A DNA stretch of 48,578 nt from Gammaproteobacteria bacterium (GCA_022340645.1 JAJDNP010000148.1:1-48578); one strand, 5' to 3'. Positions 37,355-46,707 are shown, counted from the first letter of the stretch. Made by a program: numbers and translations. The notes: generated by a model from the sequence alone, not told the origin.

Positions 37355-37370
37355 TGGCACTGAACTTGCA
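37355..37370 (+). promoter_or_regulatory. Sigma-54 promoter for fliD
   Basis: TGGCAC, 5 bases, TTGCA: a full match, beginning 3 bp after the flaG stop and ~105 bp before fliD. fliD is thus separable from the sigma-28-driven fliC-flaG unit. Confidence 0.88.
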
Positions 37371-37474
37371 ATAAATTTGTTAAATTAAATTTATCGTTAA
37401 TGCAAAATCAATTTTGTTATGCAGGCAAAACTGTTATTGCGTAATCTAACTTAGTAAAAGACTGGAGTAAGGTC

Positions 37475-38842
37475 ATGCCAACTATTTCTTCTGCAGGTAT
37501 CGGATCCGGGCTGGATGTGACCAGTATTGTTGATGGCCTGATGGCTGTAGAAAGACGGCCATTACAAATCCTGCAGGGAAAGCAACAACTGTACACAACC
37601 CAAATCAGCGCATACGGCGAACTTATCTCTGCTGTTTCATCTTTTCAGGCTTCGATGGAAAATCTAAATAGCCTCACTGCACTGGATAAATTCAAAACCA
37701 GCAGTACAAATTCCGAGCTCATCGATATAACATCAACAGACAGCCCCGACCAGGGAAGCTTCGATGTTGAAGTAACACGCCTGGCTGATTTCCATAAAAT
37801 GTCATCAAATGAAATTTTATCTACGGATACATTTGGTGGTGCAGCGGGTGATTCATTCTGCATCCAGGTAGGCAGTGATATTGCTGATACGATTACAGTT
37901 GATTTAAGCACAGCACAAACTCTGGCGGATATTCGTGATGCGATCAATGCGGATGAAAACAACCCTGGTGTCAGGGCAGCGCTGGTTAATGGCGATAACA
38001 GCTTACAAAAACTGATTTTAACTGCTGAAGATATTGGTTCAGTTAATGCGCTGACCCTGTCTTATGGCGGCGCAATTAATTCAACAACATTTGGCCTGCA
38101 AACGGTAAATGATATTGGTGGTGATACTGCGCAGCTGGACGCGGAATTCATTATTGACGGGTTTACCATTACACGTCCCAGGAATACGGTTAGTGACGTG
38201 ATAGCAGGGGTAACGTTTGAATTAAACGGCGCACAGCCTGGCACGACAACACGGTTATCTATTACGCGAGATACGGCTGCAGCGGAAGCCCAGGTAAAGT
38301 CGTTTGCCAGCGCATATAACCAACTAATATCTTCAGTTAAAAGCCAGCGTTCGGGTGTGCTGGGTACAGATAATCTTTTAATTTCGATTGAAAGTCAGGT
38401 GAAGCATATACTGAATAGTTCAGCGACATCCGGAAGTTTGAACACACTTTCAGATGTTGGGCTTGGTATTGATAAAGAGGGGGTCATGTCGTTAGATGCA
38501 GACGTATTAAAAACGGCAGTTGATAGCAAAGGTTATGCTGATGTTGCACAACTGTTCGCCGCCGAAGGAGATGGATTTGCTAATCGACTAGCCGCACTTA
38601 CAGATAACTGGATTGGCAGTGATGGTTTTATAAGTGCGCGAACAGATGGCTTGAACAGGCGGATTAATGATCTGTCTGATAGACAAACATCAATTGAACG
38701 TAATCTGGCAATCGTCGAAGCTCGCTATCGGCAGCAGTTTTCTGCACTGGACGTGCTGATGTCACAATTTCAGAGTACAGGCCAGTTTTTGACCTCTCAG
38801 CTTGATCAATTGCAAAGTCTGACACTTAACAATTCAAAATGA
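37475..38842 (+). CDS. fliD: FliD, filament cap
   Basis: The protein has 455 aa. FliD caps the filament and folds flagellin. The N-terminus (SSAGIGSGLDVTSIVDGLMA, VERRPLQIL) and C-terminus (RQTSIERNLAIVEARYRQQF, SALDVLMSQFQSTGQFLTSQ) are typical. The ATG follows TGGAGTAAGGTC. Confidence 0.96.
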   Translation: MPTISSAGIGSGLDVTSIVDGLMAVERRPLQILQGKQQLYTTQISAYGELISAVSSFQASMENLNSLTALDKFKTSSTNSELIDITSTDSPDQGSFDVEVTRLADFHKMSSNEILSTDTFGGAAGDSFCIQVGSDIADTITVDLSTAQTLADIRDAINADENNPGVRAALVNGDNSLQKLILTAEDIGSVNALTLSYGGAINSTTFGLQTVNDIGGDTAQLDAEFIIDGFTITRPRNTVSDVIAGVTFELNGAQPGTTTRLSITRDTAAAEAQVKSFASAYNQLISSVKSQRSGVLGTDNLLISIESQVKHILNSSATSGSLNTLSDVGLGIDKEGVMSLDADVLKTAVDSKGYADVAQLFAAEGDGFANRLAALTDNWIGSDGFISARTDGLNRRINDLSDRQTSIERNLAIVEARYRQQFSALDVLMSQFQSTGQFLTSQLDQLQSLTLNNSK

Positions 38843-38902
38843 GAGCGAAACGGGTAGTATTAAATAAATTCAGCCAGATGCTTACTAGAGTTATATATTA
38901 CT

Positions 38903-38929
38903 TAAAGTAAAAATTGGCCTGGTCGATAA
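38903..38929 (+). promoter_or_regulatory. Sigma-28 promoter for fliS
   Basis: TAAA, 15 bases, GTCGATAA: 7 of 8 matches to the -10, exact spacing, 26 bp before the fliS start. This is the best sigma-28 site on the plus strand. Confidence 0.82.
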
Positions 38930-38955
38930 TATAAATACACACAGGAGACTACATA

Positions 38956-39357
38956 GTGCAGACAACAGCTAGAAAAAATATAGATGTATATACCCAGGTC
39001 AATAAATATTCCGGGGTAACAGATGCCAGCCCACACAGACTTGTCGAAATGTTGCTTGAAGGGGCCCTGGAAAAACTCGCAAAGGCAAAGTATTTTTTAA
39101 AACGTGGTGAGCTGGTGACGAAGGGTGAAACGATTGGACAGGCAATAGCAATAATCGGTGGCCTGCAATCCGGCTTGAATATAGATGCCGGCGGTGAACT
39201 GGCGGAAAATCTTGATCGTCTGTACGATTATATGGCACGCAGGCTATTGCAGGCAAATATGGAAAATGATGAGAACATTATAGATGAAGTCTCTAGCCTG
39301 TTAAAAGAAATAAAAACTGGTTGGGACGCTATACCAGCCGAGATAAGAAATAAATAA
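38956..39357 (+). CDS. fliS: FliS, flagellin export chaperone
   Basis: The protein has 133 aa. FliS binds the flagellin C-terminus before export. The family motifs YTQVNKYSGVTDASPHRLVE, MLLEGALEKLAKAKYFL and LYDYMARRLLQANMENDENI are clear. It starts with GTG behind CAGGAGACTACATA. fliT follows after ~78 nt. Confidence 0.94.
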   Translation: MQTTARKNIDVYTQVNKYSGVTDASPHRLVEMLLEGALEKLAKAKYFLKRGELVTKGETIGQAIAIIGGLQSGLNIDAGGELAENLDRLYDYMARRLLQANMENDENIIDEVSSLLKEIKTGWDAIPAEIRNK

Positions 39358-39435
39358 ATATCTGAGCCCGTCTCATAGATTGAAAAAACACAATTGATAT
39401 TAAAGGTTATATGTCATGAGGCGTAATTTAAGGTG

Positions 39436-39753
39436 ATGAGTAAATTATCTGCTGACAAATTAACCGAACTTGTTGAGCATAATAAGCAGATGCTCAGAGA
39501 CGCAGAAGATGGCAACTGGGAAAAAGTAACCGAAAATGAATTAATACGCCAACAGCTACTTAAAGTCTTTTATTCCGAAAGCTCAGAGGAATATGAAGCA
39601 GAAGACATTATCAATGCAATACAGGAAATATTTCTAATAAACCAGGAAATGACACGGCTTGTCTGGAAGGCTCGAGATAAAGTAAAAAATGTTATAGCTG
39701 AACTGGGAAAAGGCAAAGCAGCAATAAATGCCTACACAAAACACATGCCTTAA
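39436..39753 (+). CDS. fliT: FliT-like chaperone
   Basis: The protein has 105 aa, small and helical, directly after fliS where FliT (the FliD chaperone) is expected. Sequence similarity is weak; the call rests on position, size and helical character. Start is uncertain: ATG 39436 or the adjoining GTG 39433, as AAGG lies too close to either for an ideal site. Confidence 0.75.
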   Translation: MSKLSADKLTELVEHNKQMLRDAEDGNWEKVTENELIRQQLLKVFYSESSEEYEAEDIINAIQEIFLINQEMTRLVWKARDKVKNVIAELGKGKAAINAYTKHMP

Positions 39754-40111
39754 TATACTTTACCAGGTAAATATCTGTGTTGTTCATAAACGTCGTTTTA
39801 TAGGAATAAAAAAAATAAAGTAAAACTGCGGTTGCACTAGCTACAGACCTGTGAAAAAAAGGATGCAGGTATTGGTTGCTGTGGCTACGGAATATCCAGA
39901 CCTATATTATGATGCCAGAGTTTGATAGTAAGCTTACGTTTTTCCTCTTGTGCAGAGGCTGGCAATTTGCGAGTATCTTCTTTAATGATATTTACATAAT
40001 GCAAGAACTATTTCATCGCCGGGTTAATAATCACGTTATGCCAGTAACTGCTCATTTACAGAGCTTTTATATAACTGCTTAAGTTCACATATCTGGTTCA
40101 GCAAAGACAAT

Positions 40112-40231
40112 TCAATAATCAGTTGTTATTTGAGTGAATGGCTTGAGCAGGGAAACATAACTATCTGCAGACACGTAAGTGGATAATTGTTCTTCATTCT
40201 CATTAGTGGCAAGAATAATTACTGGTATCCA
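40112..40231 (-). pseudogene. Probable remnant of a response-regulator receiver domain
   Basis: A 39-codon open stretch on the minus strand reads IPVIILATNENEEQLSTYV, then SADSYVSLLKPF. This resembles the beta4-alpha4-beta5 part of a receiver domain, including the conserved Lys-Pro of LLKPF. A stop lies directly upstream in frame and no start or phosphoacceptor is visible. It lies in the ~780-bp gap between fliT and the STAS gene. A 68-aa plus-strand ORF at 39876-40082 in the same gap has no recognisable features. Confidence 0.4.
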
Positions 40232-40531
40232 TCAGTTATAAATATCATCATTTATATGAAATCGCAAAGAATGCAGGAGTTAATGGTGCGCCATGTCTTT
40301 TCATTTAACATCAATTAAAATATGCGAAACATATGTTTTGAACTAAATTCAGTGCCTGCTATCACTGTAGAAAACCCGGGCATAAGCATATTATTATTGA
40401 TGTGATTCTTTGTTTTTTACGAAGTGCTGACTACAAGGACAGATCCATGATTATTTGCAGTTACAGTATTGGATAAAGCTGGCTTCAAATACTTCTCCTG
40501 TAACTTATTTTTATTAATCAACGCCAGGACA

Positions 40532-40843
40532 TTAATAGTTGATCGTAAAGAGCTGTTCAAAGTTAGCAACTTTTAATATATTGTCTATCTGTTTACTTGG
40601 TTGATCAATAATCACAGACCCGCCATGGCATTTTGCATGCTCACGGAGCAGTAACAGCATGCCAAGCGCGGAGCTATCCATAAAAGTCGCATCGCTCAAA
40701 TCGATATGATAGGACACATCATCTTGCCCCGGTATTTGTCGATAACTGTCTCTGAACACTTGAGACAATTTATAATCAAATCGTCCAGTAATATTAATAT
40801 TTACCTTTTTTCCGTTGTTAGATACTTTTTGACTGATTGACAT
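40532..40843 (-). CDS. STAS-domain anti-anti-sigma factor-like protein
   Basis: The protein has 103 aa, a single STAS domain. The region DATFMDSSALGMLLLLREHA contains the conserved phosphorylatable Ser (S57 in the DSS motif) of SpoIIAA-like antagonists. ATG 40843 is chosen since it gives a normal STAS start; an in-frame TTG at 40873 adds atypical residues. No partner kinase or phosphatase is in the window. In Pseudomonas the STAS protein HsbA acts on FlgM, so a role in FlgM/FliA control is plausible but inferred. A possible sigma-28 promoter lies upstream. Confidence 0.88.
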   Translation of the reverse strand: MSISQKVSNNGKKVNINITGRFDYKLSQVFRDSYRQIPGQDDVSYHIDLSDATFMDSSALGMLLLLREHAKCHGGSVIIDQPSKQIDNILKVANFEQLFTINY

Positions 40844-40891
40844 GATACACACCCAAAATATTCCAACTAACAAAACAAATTACTAGATAAT

Positions 40892-40918
40892 ATATCGACT
40901 GTGATTGGTAAATCCTTA
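40892..40918 (-). promoter_or_regulatory. Possible sigma-28 promoter for the STAS gene
   Basis: On the minus strand: TAAG, 15 bases, GTCGATAT. This gives 3 of 4 (-35) and 6 of 8 (-10) matches with exact spacing, ending 48 bp before the ATG at 40843. It is weaker than the other sigma-28 sites. Confidence 0.5.
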
Positions 40919-41206
40919 GGGAATAAGGCAAATTCATGGTATTGAATGGCAGATTATTACCATCATGGTGGCAAATATACAGTGCTGCTGCCGTGTGAAA
41001 CATACTAAGTTAGCAGTATTTATTATCTAGTATGTGCCTTACTGCTTTAAGAATAATTTGTGCTGGTTAAATGCACATATAGAAGCGAAGCCGTATGCGA
41101 ACATGGTCCAGTTTCTTCGTAAGGAAAACAACCGGTTGAACAAAACAGATTAGCTTAAATGTAGTGTGGTCAGGGCGTTATTTAAATTAAACGAATTAAA
41201 CCTGTT
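40919..41206. other. Gene-free interval between the STAS and REC-GGDEF-EAL genes
   Basis: About 290 bp. A plus-strand open stretch ending near 41152 reads EAKPYANMVQFLRKENNRLN and looks protein-like, but I cannot assign it and see no start. It may be the tail of a decayed gene. No promoter or hairpin is clear. Confidence 0.35.
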
Positions 41207-43081
41207 CTATGCTGCATTGATTTTTTTCAGCAAGTTAATAAATTCATCTGCTTCCACAGGCTTGCTGAAATAATATCCCTGTATAAATTCACAATTCTCC
41301 TTCATTAAAAAATCGAGCTGGCCCTTGTTTTCGACGCCTTCAGAAACAACTGACATGCCGAGGCTCCTGGCCATTGCTATAACAGCCTTAACTAATTTTG
41401 TATCTTGTTCGGATAACAATAAATTATTAATGTAAGTGCGATCAATTTTTATTGAATCAAAATTATAACGCTGTAAATATGATAATGACGCATATCCTTT
41501 ACCAAAATCATCAATTAACATTTTAATTCCCATCTTTTCAAGTAATTTCATCGTTTCAACTGTGCTTTCTGTTTGCTTCATTAAAACTCCTTCAGTTAAT
41601 TCAAGCTGAATTGCATCTGGTGATAAAGCATTATCTTTAAGGGAGTTTCTAATAGTTTCCACGATGTTCGAATTAGAATGAAATTGGCGTGCAGAAACAT
41701 TTACAGTCACACTGATATCGTGCGATCTTTGTTCGCGCCATTTTTTTACCTGCCGGCATGCCGTTTTGATAACCCATTTACCAATTGGAACAATCAGCCC
41801 GGTGTCTTCTGCAATTGGAATAAAATATTCAGGTGCTATCATTCCAAGATTATTAGAGTTCCACCTTAATAATGCTTCTGCTTTTACAATTCTTCTAGTT
41901 TTGGAATCGACAATCGGCTGATAAATTACCGAGAATTCATTTCTCTCCAGGGCATGTCGAAGTTCCAGTTCGACATCCATGCGCATTTTTGCATTCACCG
42001 TCATATCTTGTGAATAAAAGCAATATTTATTCTTGCCATCATGCTTCGAGCGATACATAGCTGTATCCGCGTGGCGCATTAGCGTATTGCAGTCTTTTCC
42101 ATCTTTTGGGTATATTGCAAAACCAAGACTTGGCGTAATGTTCAAATCAGTGCCTTCCACGGTGAAAGCTTTTGAGAAACTTTCGATAATACGCTCGCCT
42201 ACATGATGAACTACCATTTCACTAGATTGCCCATTCTCAGTATTATCACTCTCAATAATAAGTAAGAATTCATCTCCACCCAGCCGCGCTACCGTGTCAC
42301 TTTCGCGGACACATTGAGACAACCTTCTCGCAGTCTCCTTTAATAATTCATCGCCAGCAGCATGCCCAAATGTATCATTAACATACTTAAAGTTATCAAG
42401 ATCGAGAAAAGCCACACATGGCTGTAATTTATGCCTTTTTGCTTTTACCAGTGTTTGATAAAGCCTGTCTGTAGCTAGACTTCTGTTTGGCAGGCCGGTC
42501 AGTTCATCATAATTGGCCTGTCTTTTTAGCTGGTTTTCAGCCAGCAATCTAACATCTATTTCTTTCTGCAGTTTTTCATTAGTGATTTTTAATTCGACAG
42601 TTCTTTGTTTAATCTGCTTTTCCAGACCGGCCTGTGCTGAACGAAGATATTCAGTTGCCTGCTTCTGCATTAACTGGTTACTTAATCGTGCCCAAAGTAC
42701 ATCGAAATCTAAAGGTTTGCTAATATAATCATTTGCGCCAAAGTCAAGTGCCTGTACTATTTCAGTTGAAGAACCTCTTGATGCAACCAGAACAATGGGT
42801 AACTGCAGTTTCGAATATGACTTACGCAGTGTTTTTAAAACAGTAATGCCATCCATTTCAGGCATTGCTACATCCAGTAATACAAGGTCAGGTAAATTCC
42901 TGTCAATAAGCTGCAGAGCAGTTTCACCATTACATGCCTCGGTAACATGGATATTGCCAAGTTCCAGAATTTCTCTTATTGCGGAACGTAGTGCTTTACT
43001 GTCATCAACGACAAGAACATCTAATACCCTGCCAGATGAAATAACTTCATGTATTTCAGGTATATATTTGATAGCGGTCAT
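41207..43081 (-). CDS. Response regulator with GGDEF and EAL domains
   Basis: The protein has 624 aa. The receiver domain (about 20-135) has phosphoacceptor D70 (LVLLDVAMPEMDG) and Lys-Pro near 122. The GGDEF domain has an intact GGDEF (268-272) and an I-site RESD (259-262). The EAL domain has EAL (402-404), DDFGKGYASLSYL (524 on) and QGYYFSKPV near the end. Both catalytic domains therefore look competent, with phosphorylation as the likely control of net c-di-GMP synthesis or breakdown. The ATG follows CAGGGCAGAGACA. The partner kinase may be the REC-PAS kinase at 44281 (inference). Confidence 0.94.
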   Translation of the reverse strand: MTAIKYIPEIHEVISSGRVLDVLVVDDSKALRSAIREILELGNIHVTEACNGETALQLIDRNLPDLVLLDVAMPEMDGITVLKTLRKSYSKLQLPIVLVASRGSSTEIVQALDFGANDYISKPLDFDVLWARLSNQLMQKQATEYLRSAQAGLEKQIKQRTVELKITNEKLQKEIDVRLLAENQLKRQANYDELTGLPNRSLATDRLYQTLVKAKRHKLQPCVAFLDLDNFKYVNDTFGHAAGDELLKETARRLSQCVRESDTVARLGGDEFLLIIESDNTENGQSSEMVVHHVGERIIESFSKAFTVEGTDLNITPSLGFAIYPKDGKDCNTLMRHADTAMYRSKHDGKNKYCFYSQDMTVNAKMRMDVELELRHALERNEFSVIYQPIVDSKTRRIVKAEALLRWNSNNLGMIAPEYFIPIAEDTGLIVPIGKWVIKTACRQVKKWREQRSHDISVTVNVSARQFHSNSNIVETIRNSLKDNALSPDAIQLELTEGVLMKQTESTVETMKLLEKMGIKMLIDDFGKGYASLSYLQRYNFDSIKIDRTYINNLLLSEQDTKLVKAVIAMARSLGMSVVSEGVENKGQLDFLMKENCEFIQGYYFSKPVEADEFINLLKKINAA

Positions 43082-43187
43082 TGTCTCTGCCCTGCCAGAT
43101 ATTAATTTGCATTCACCTTGCGTTGCGAATGAGCCGATTCATTACTATTCAAATGACCAGCAATATGACTAATAGAGGATATTTTGC

Positions 43188-43622
43188 CTACGGCACCCTG
43201 CATTCTTGTTCCTGCCAATATTCTACATACAAAAATGGCTTTTTATAATTAGTGATTGTCTGCGTGGTTGCATTTATCGACTCCAGAATTCTTTCAGAAA
43301 TTAATGATTCTTCATTTCGTGCCTGGCGTTCGCCCGGCAGCAGATTATATGTGAATGACAATTTACTGGCACTGGTAATATACAAGCAATATCCATGCCA
43401 TGATAATGCCGGCTTCGATAACTCACGCATGATTGCAGTCTTCAGTGCATTCGAGACTGATAACTTAATATTTCTGAAAGCGCTATTTGTCGTCGGGTGA
43501 ATTTTTAAAAATGTATTTGTAATTTTCTTCACAGCTTCAATATCAGCTGTTTGTTCAGCCTCTCTTGGTTCTTCAAGCAAACCGGACGATTGTTCAAGGT
43601 ATACGGAAATAACTCGATTCAA
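43188..43622 (-). CDS. Hypothetical protein, unrecognised
   Basis: The ORF has 144 aa, which I do not recognise. The C-terminal half looks like a folded domain (HGYCLYITSASKLSFTYNLL, then ERILESINATTQTITNYKKP, FLYVEYW). The only long start is a TTG at 43622 without a ribosome site, so it may be a truncated or decaying gene. It lies 106 bp upstream of the REC-GGDEF-EAL gene on the same strand, next to the NhaD remnant. Confidence 0.45.
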   Translation of the reverse strand: MNRVISVYLEQSSGLLEEPREAEQTADIEAVKKITNTFLKIHPTTNSAFRNIKLSVSNALKTAIMRELSKPALSWHGYCLYITSASKLSFTYNLLPGERQARNEESLISERILESINATTQTITNYKKPFLYVEYWQEQECRVP

Positions 43623-43776
43623 AAGATTCTAATTCCCCATTTTTTGCGTTTTATGCAGTTAATTTAGTACTCTAAATTCCAGCATGGCAGATTCATTAGT
43701 AGTGTTGCTGAAATTGGTATCATCCCGGTACCGCTACCACAATCAAGCTGAGATTCTGATCTTTCTGCAATCGTAG

Positions 43777-44072
43777 TTGCAAGCCACATGGGGCCCAGCG
43801 CTGGCGAATTTCACGGTAGCTATATTGTCCTCAATTGCAGACAGCATCTCCGTCATGCTTGCTGTTCCTGCAATGAATCCTGAAATGAGTGCAGGGCAAT
43901 GGTTACTGATTGAAATTACTGCTGGTGTAGTCGGGAGTCAGCTGTCTATCGGCTTTGTCGCCAGAGCCGCTGTTATGGGGCAGGTGTGTGGTAACTATAT
44001 AATTGTTTACATCTGAAATGGACGCCAGTTATTGCGCTGGATATAACGCTAGTATTACCACACATTTATTAA
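43777..44072 (+). pseudogene. Remnant of an NhaD-type Na+/H+ antiporter C-terminus
   Basis: An open stretch (43777-44016) reads like the C-terminal part of NhaD: GPALANFTVAILSSIADSIS, MNPEMSAGQWLLIEITAGVV, then RAAVMGQVCG. Another frame continues it from about 43998 with HLKWTPVIAL, which is the next NhaD segment, so a frameshift has occurred. The conserved Asp-Asn-x-Pro motif is altered to DSIS. No upstream half or start is present. The surrounding 43623-43776 and 44073-44280 hold nothing else I can identify. Confidence 0.72.
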
Positions 44073-44280
44073 TAAATGCTGATATATTCTAGCCGCCTAC
44101 TACATTAGATTAATTCTGTGTAGAATTCATCGTTAAAAGTGACATAAAGATAACTTTTGCTAGTGAACCTGATTTGAAAATTCGTATACTGTATTTACAA
44201 TACCATACATTATGTAATTCAAAAAGATCTTCATAGCTGGCGGTTATTCTCTTATCCTTGAATTTCTACAGGAATTAACT

Positions 44281-46353
44281 GTGCTTGATCATAAAAGTGC
44301 ATCGCAGAAACCACATGTTTTAATCATTGATGACGATGCTAACATTCGTTTGTTAATGAGAGAGGCCCTCACAACTGACATTTACACTATAAGTGAAGCT
44401 GATACTGGCGCAGCGGGTCTAGATCAGATAAAAGCGCAGCAACCGGATTTGGTTTTACTTGACCTTAAGATAGCTGGCAGTAATGGATACGAGGTATGTG
44501 CTGAAATTAGCAGGCGTTATCGTGATGCTGATATTTCTATTGTTATGCTGGCTGCGCATGAGGATCCGGAATCAATAGAAAAAGCATATCGCCTGGGTGC
44601 AACCGATTTTATAAGTAAACCCATAAATTGGGACACATTTCCATACCGCATTCAATATTTAATAAATGCACGAAATGCAATTTTAGAAACAAAAAAAAAT
44701 AAATTACATCTGGAATACATGGAACATATTTCCCGCATTATTACACAAAATAAAAACAAGGAAGTTATTATGCGGGAAACAATGCTGGCAATGCTTGACA
44801 TATTTTCTGCAGATCGCGCCATTCTTATTAAGCCACATGAAACAATAGAGAATGAATATGTTGTCGATTGCGAAATCACAAATAATTCTGCTGAAAACAT
44901 TAAAGGTCCTGCTTCCCCGGTAGCAGAGACATTTGACAAGAATATCTTATTGCGAGCAGCTCATTCAGAATATCCCGTCGTGTCTCGCTATGGTTCGAGC
45001 GATCCAGACCAGGTATCAGACAATGCGCCTAACCAGCAAATGGTTAGCGCGCTCCACTTAAAATACACACAAAACTGGTACTTAATAATTCAACAGCACG
45101 TACTTCAGGAAAACTGGACAATTACAGATGTGGAGACCTTTTATAAAATCAGTTTGCGGTTAACTAATATGCTATCCCTGCATCTTTTAACAGAGGAAAT
45201 AAGTCGCACTGAAAACCTGCTTAAGCAGTTGCAAAAAATCGGTCATTTAGGAAACTGGCACTGGAGTGCAGTGAGTAATTACCTTACATGGTCTGATGAA
45301 GTCTATCGAATTTACGAATATCAACGTGATTCATATTTTCCTGATATTAACCAATACTTTGCAATCGAATTTCAGGAGGATGCATTTCGTTTAAGTCTAT
45401 TTGATGAAATCAAAAACAAATCCAGGCATTCATATCTAATAGAACATCGGATACGAACACCGGACAATAATATCAAATGGCTTCGTGAGCAATGCGCTGG
45501 AACATATGATAAAAAAGGAGAGCTTCTCGAGGTCAACGGTATAGTTCAGGATATCACCGATGCTTACAACAGAAAACAACTGGAAGTTCATGATAATAAA
45601 ATGGATGCTATTGGCCAGTTAACGAGTGGCCTGGCACATGATTTTGGCAACCTGATGACAGTCGCCAAAGGAAATCTCGAGCTGCTTGAGGCTGCCATAT
45701 CCAAACAGCAGTGTATCAACAGTGAGAACAGGGAATTACTTGCAGATGCCCGCGCGGCTGTTAATGATAGCGTTGAATTGACCAGGCAGCTTTTAGCCTT
45801 TTCACGAAAAGAATCGATTTCGCCTGCTTATCTCAATATTAAACAAACTGTAAATAAATTTAAAAACCTGTTTCAAAATACTCTCGGAGATAGAGTATCT
45901 ATGTCAATAAATATAGATGAAAGCTTGCCGGACATTTATGTGAATCCTTCACAGTTTGAAAGTTCATTATTAAATATACTCATCAATGCTCGAAACGCAA
46001 TGCCAGACGGAGGGGCAGTAGAAATTAATGCGGGAATTATGACTGCAACACCCAGCCAGGAAATGAATCAGCATGATAATAATTTCGCTAATAGATATAT
46101 ATGCCTTTCCATTAAAGATACTGGTGCAGGGATGAGTGATGACGTATTAAAGCGGGCAATAGAACCTTTTTTTACAACACAAATAAACCGGGGAAGCGGT
46201 CTTGGGTTGAGTATGGTATATGGTTTTTTAAAACAGTCCGGCGGCGAACTGACAATAAAAAGCCAGCCCGAAAAAGGAACAACTGTTTGTATGCAATTCC
46301 CTATGTGTGATGTCAATGTACTGGAGAATACTGAAACAGGTGCTATTCAATAG
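44281..46353 (+). CDS. Sensor histidine kinase (REC-PAS-HisKA-HATPase)
   Basis: The protein has 690 aa. An N-terminal receiver domain (phosphoacceptor D61, LVLLDLKIAGSNG) is followed by a GAF-like region (about 145-310), a PAS domain (about 325-435, GNWHWSAVSNYLTWSDEVYR), a HisKA domain with H453 (GLAHDFGN), and a HATPase domain with N box (LLNILINARNAMPDGG), G1 (DTGAGMSDD) and G2 (GSGLGLSMVYGF). There is no membrane segment, so it is a cytoplasmic kinase controlled by an upstream phosphorelay or ligand. It starts with GTG behind AGGAATTAACT. A decayed receiver follows, so it was probably once a hybrid kinase. Confidence 0.9.
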   Translation: MLDHKSASQKPHVLIIDDDANIRLLMREALTTDIYTISEADTGAAGLDQIKAQQPDLVLLDLKIAGSNGYEVCAEISRRYRDADISIVMLAAHEDPESIEKAYRLGATDFISKPINWDTFPYRIQYLINARNAILETKKNKLHLEYMEHISRIITQNKNKEVIMRETMLAMLDIFSADRAILIKPHETIENEYVVDCEITNNSAENIKGPASPVAETFDKNILLRAAHSEYPVVSRYGSSDPDQVSDNAPNQQMVSALHLKYTQNWYLIIQQHVLQENWTITDVETFYKISLRLTNMLSLHLLTEEISRTENLLKQLQKIGHLGNWHWSAVSNYLTWSDEVYRIYEYQRDSYFPDINQYFAIEFQEDAFRLSLFDEIKNKSRHSYLIEHRIRTPDNNIKWLREQCAGTYDKKGELLEVNGIVQDITDAYNRKQLEVHDNKMDAIGQLTSGLAHDFGNLMTVAKGNLELLEAAISKQQCINSENRELLADARAAVNDSVELTRQLLAFSRKESISPAYLNIKQTVNKFKNLFQNTLGDRVSMSINIDESLPDIYVNPSQFESSLLNILINARNAMPDGGAVEINAGIMTATPSQEMNQHDNNFANRYICLSIKDTGAGMSDDVLKRAIEPFFTTQINRGSGLGLSMVYGFLKQSGGELTIKSQPEKGTTVCMQFPMCDVNVLENTETGAIQ

Positions 46354-46707
46354 AGCATGTAAGCAAATAACTATTCTTTTTGTTGAAGACAGGCGCACGT
46401 TAAGGCAGCGCGCTGTTTAGACAAGCCGGGAATAACCATTCTGCGAGCAAATGATGCAGCCAATGCTAGAAAGCTATAAAAGTCTACTAATGTCGATTTA
46501 TTGTTTACTGATAATGTAATGCCTGGTGATATGAATGGTTACGAACTTGCTGACCGGGCAAGCAGTGAATTTCCTGACATAAAAATACTTCTCGCCACTG
46601 CAAGGTTGAGTCTCAAAATAAACAGGCTGAAGAAAAAAATTCAGCTGCTCGAAAAGCCATGCACTAAAAGTGAATTAATTCGTAGTTTTTTCAGCTGCAT
46701 GAATTAA
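46354..46707 (+). pseudogene. Decayed receiver domain downstream of the kinase
   Basis: A receiver domain is spread over two frames with stops. Frame 2 begins ITILFVEDRRTLRQRAV and stops at 46418. Frame 1 continues from about 46426 (ITILRANDAANARKL), stops at 46477, then reads on as VDLLFTDNVMPGDMNGYELA, IKILLATARL and LLEKPCTKSELI to the TAA at 46705-46707. The phosphoacceptor Asp (FTDNVMP) and Lys-Pro remain. Receivers of this subtype are common at the C-terminus of hybrid kinases of the type just upstream. At least two stops and two frameshifts exclude expression as one protein. Confidence 0.8.

Noticed and set aside
39876-40082. 68-aa ORF downstream of fliT
   Set aside because: There is no ribosome site or family resemblance, and the composition looks like random translation of AT-rich DNA.
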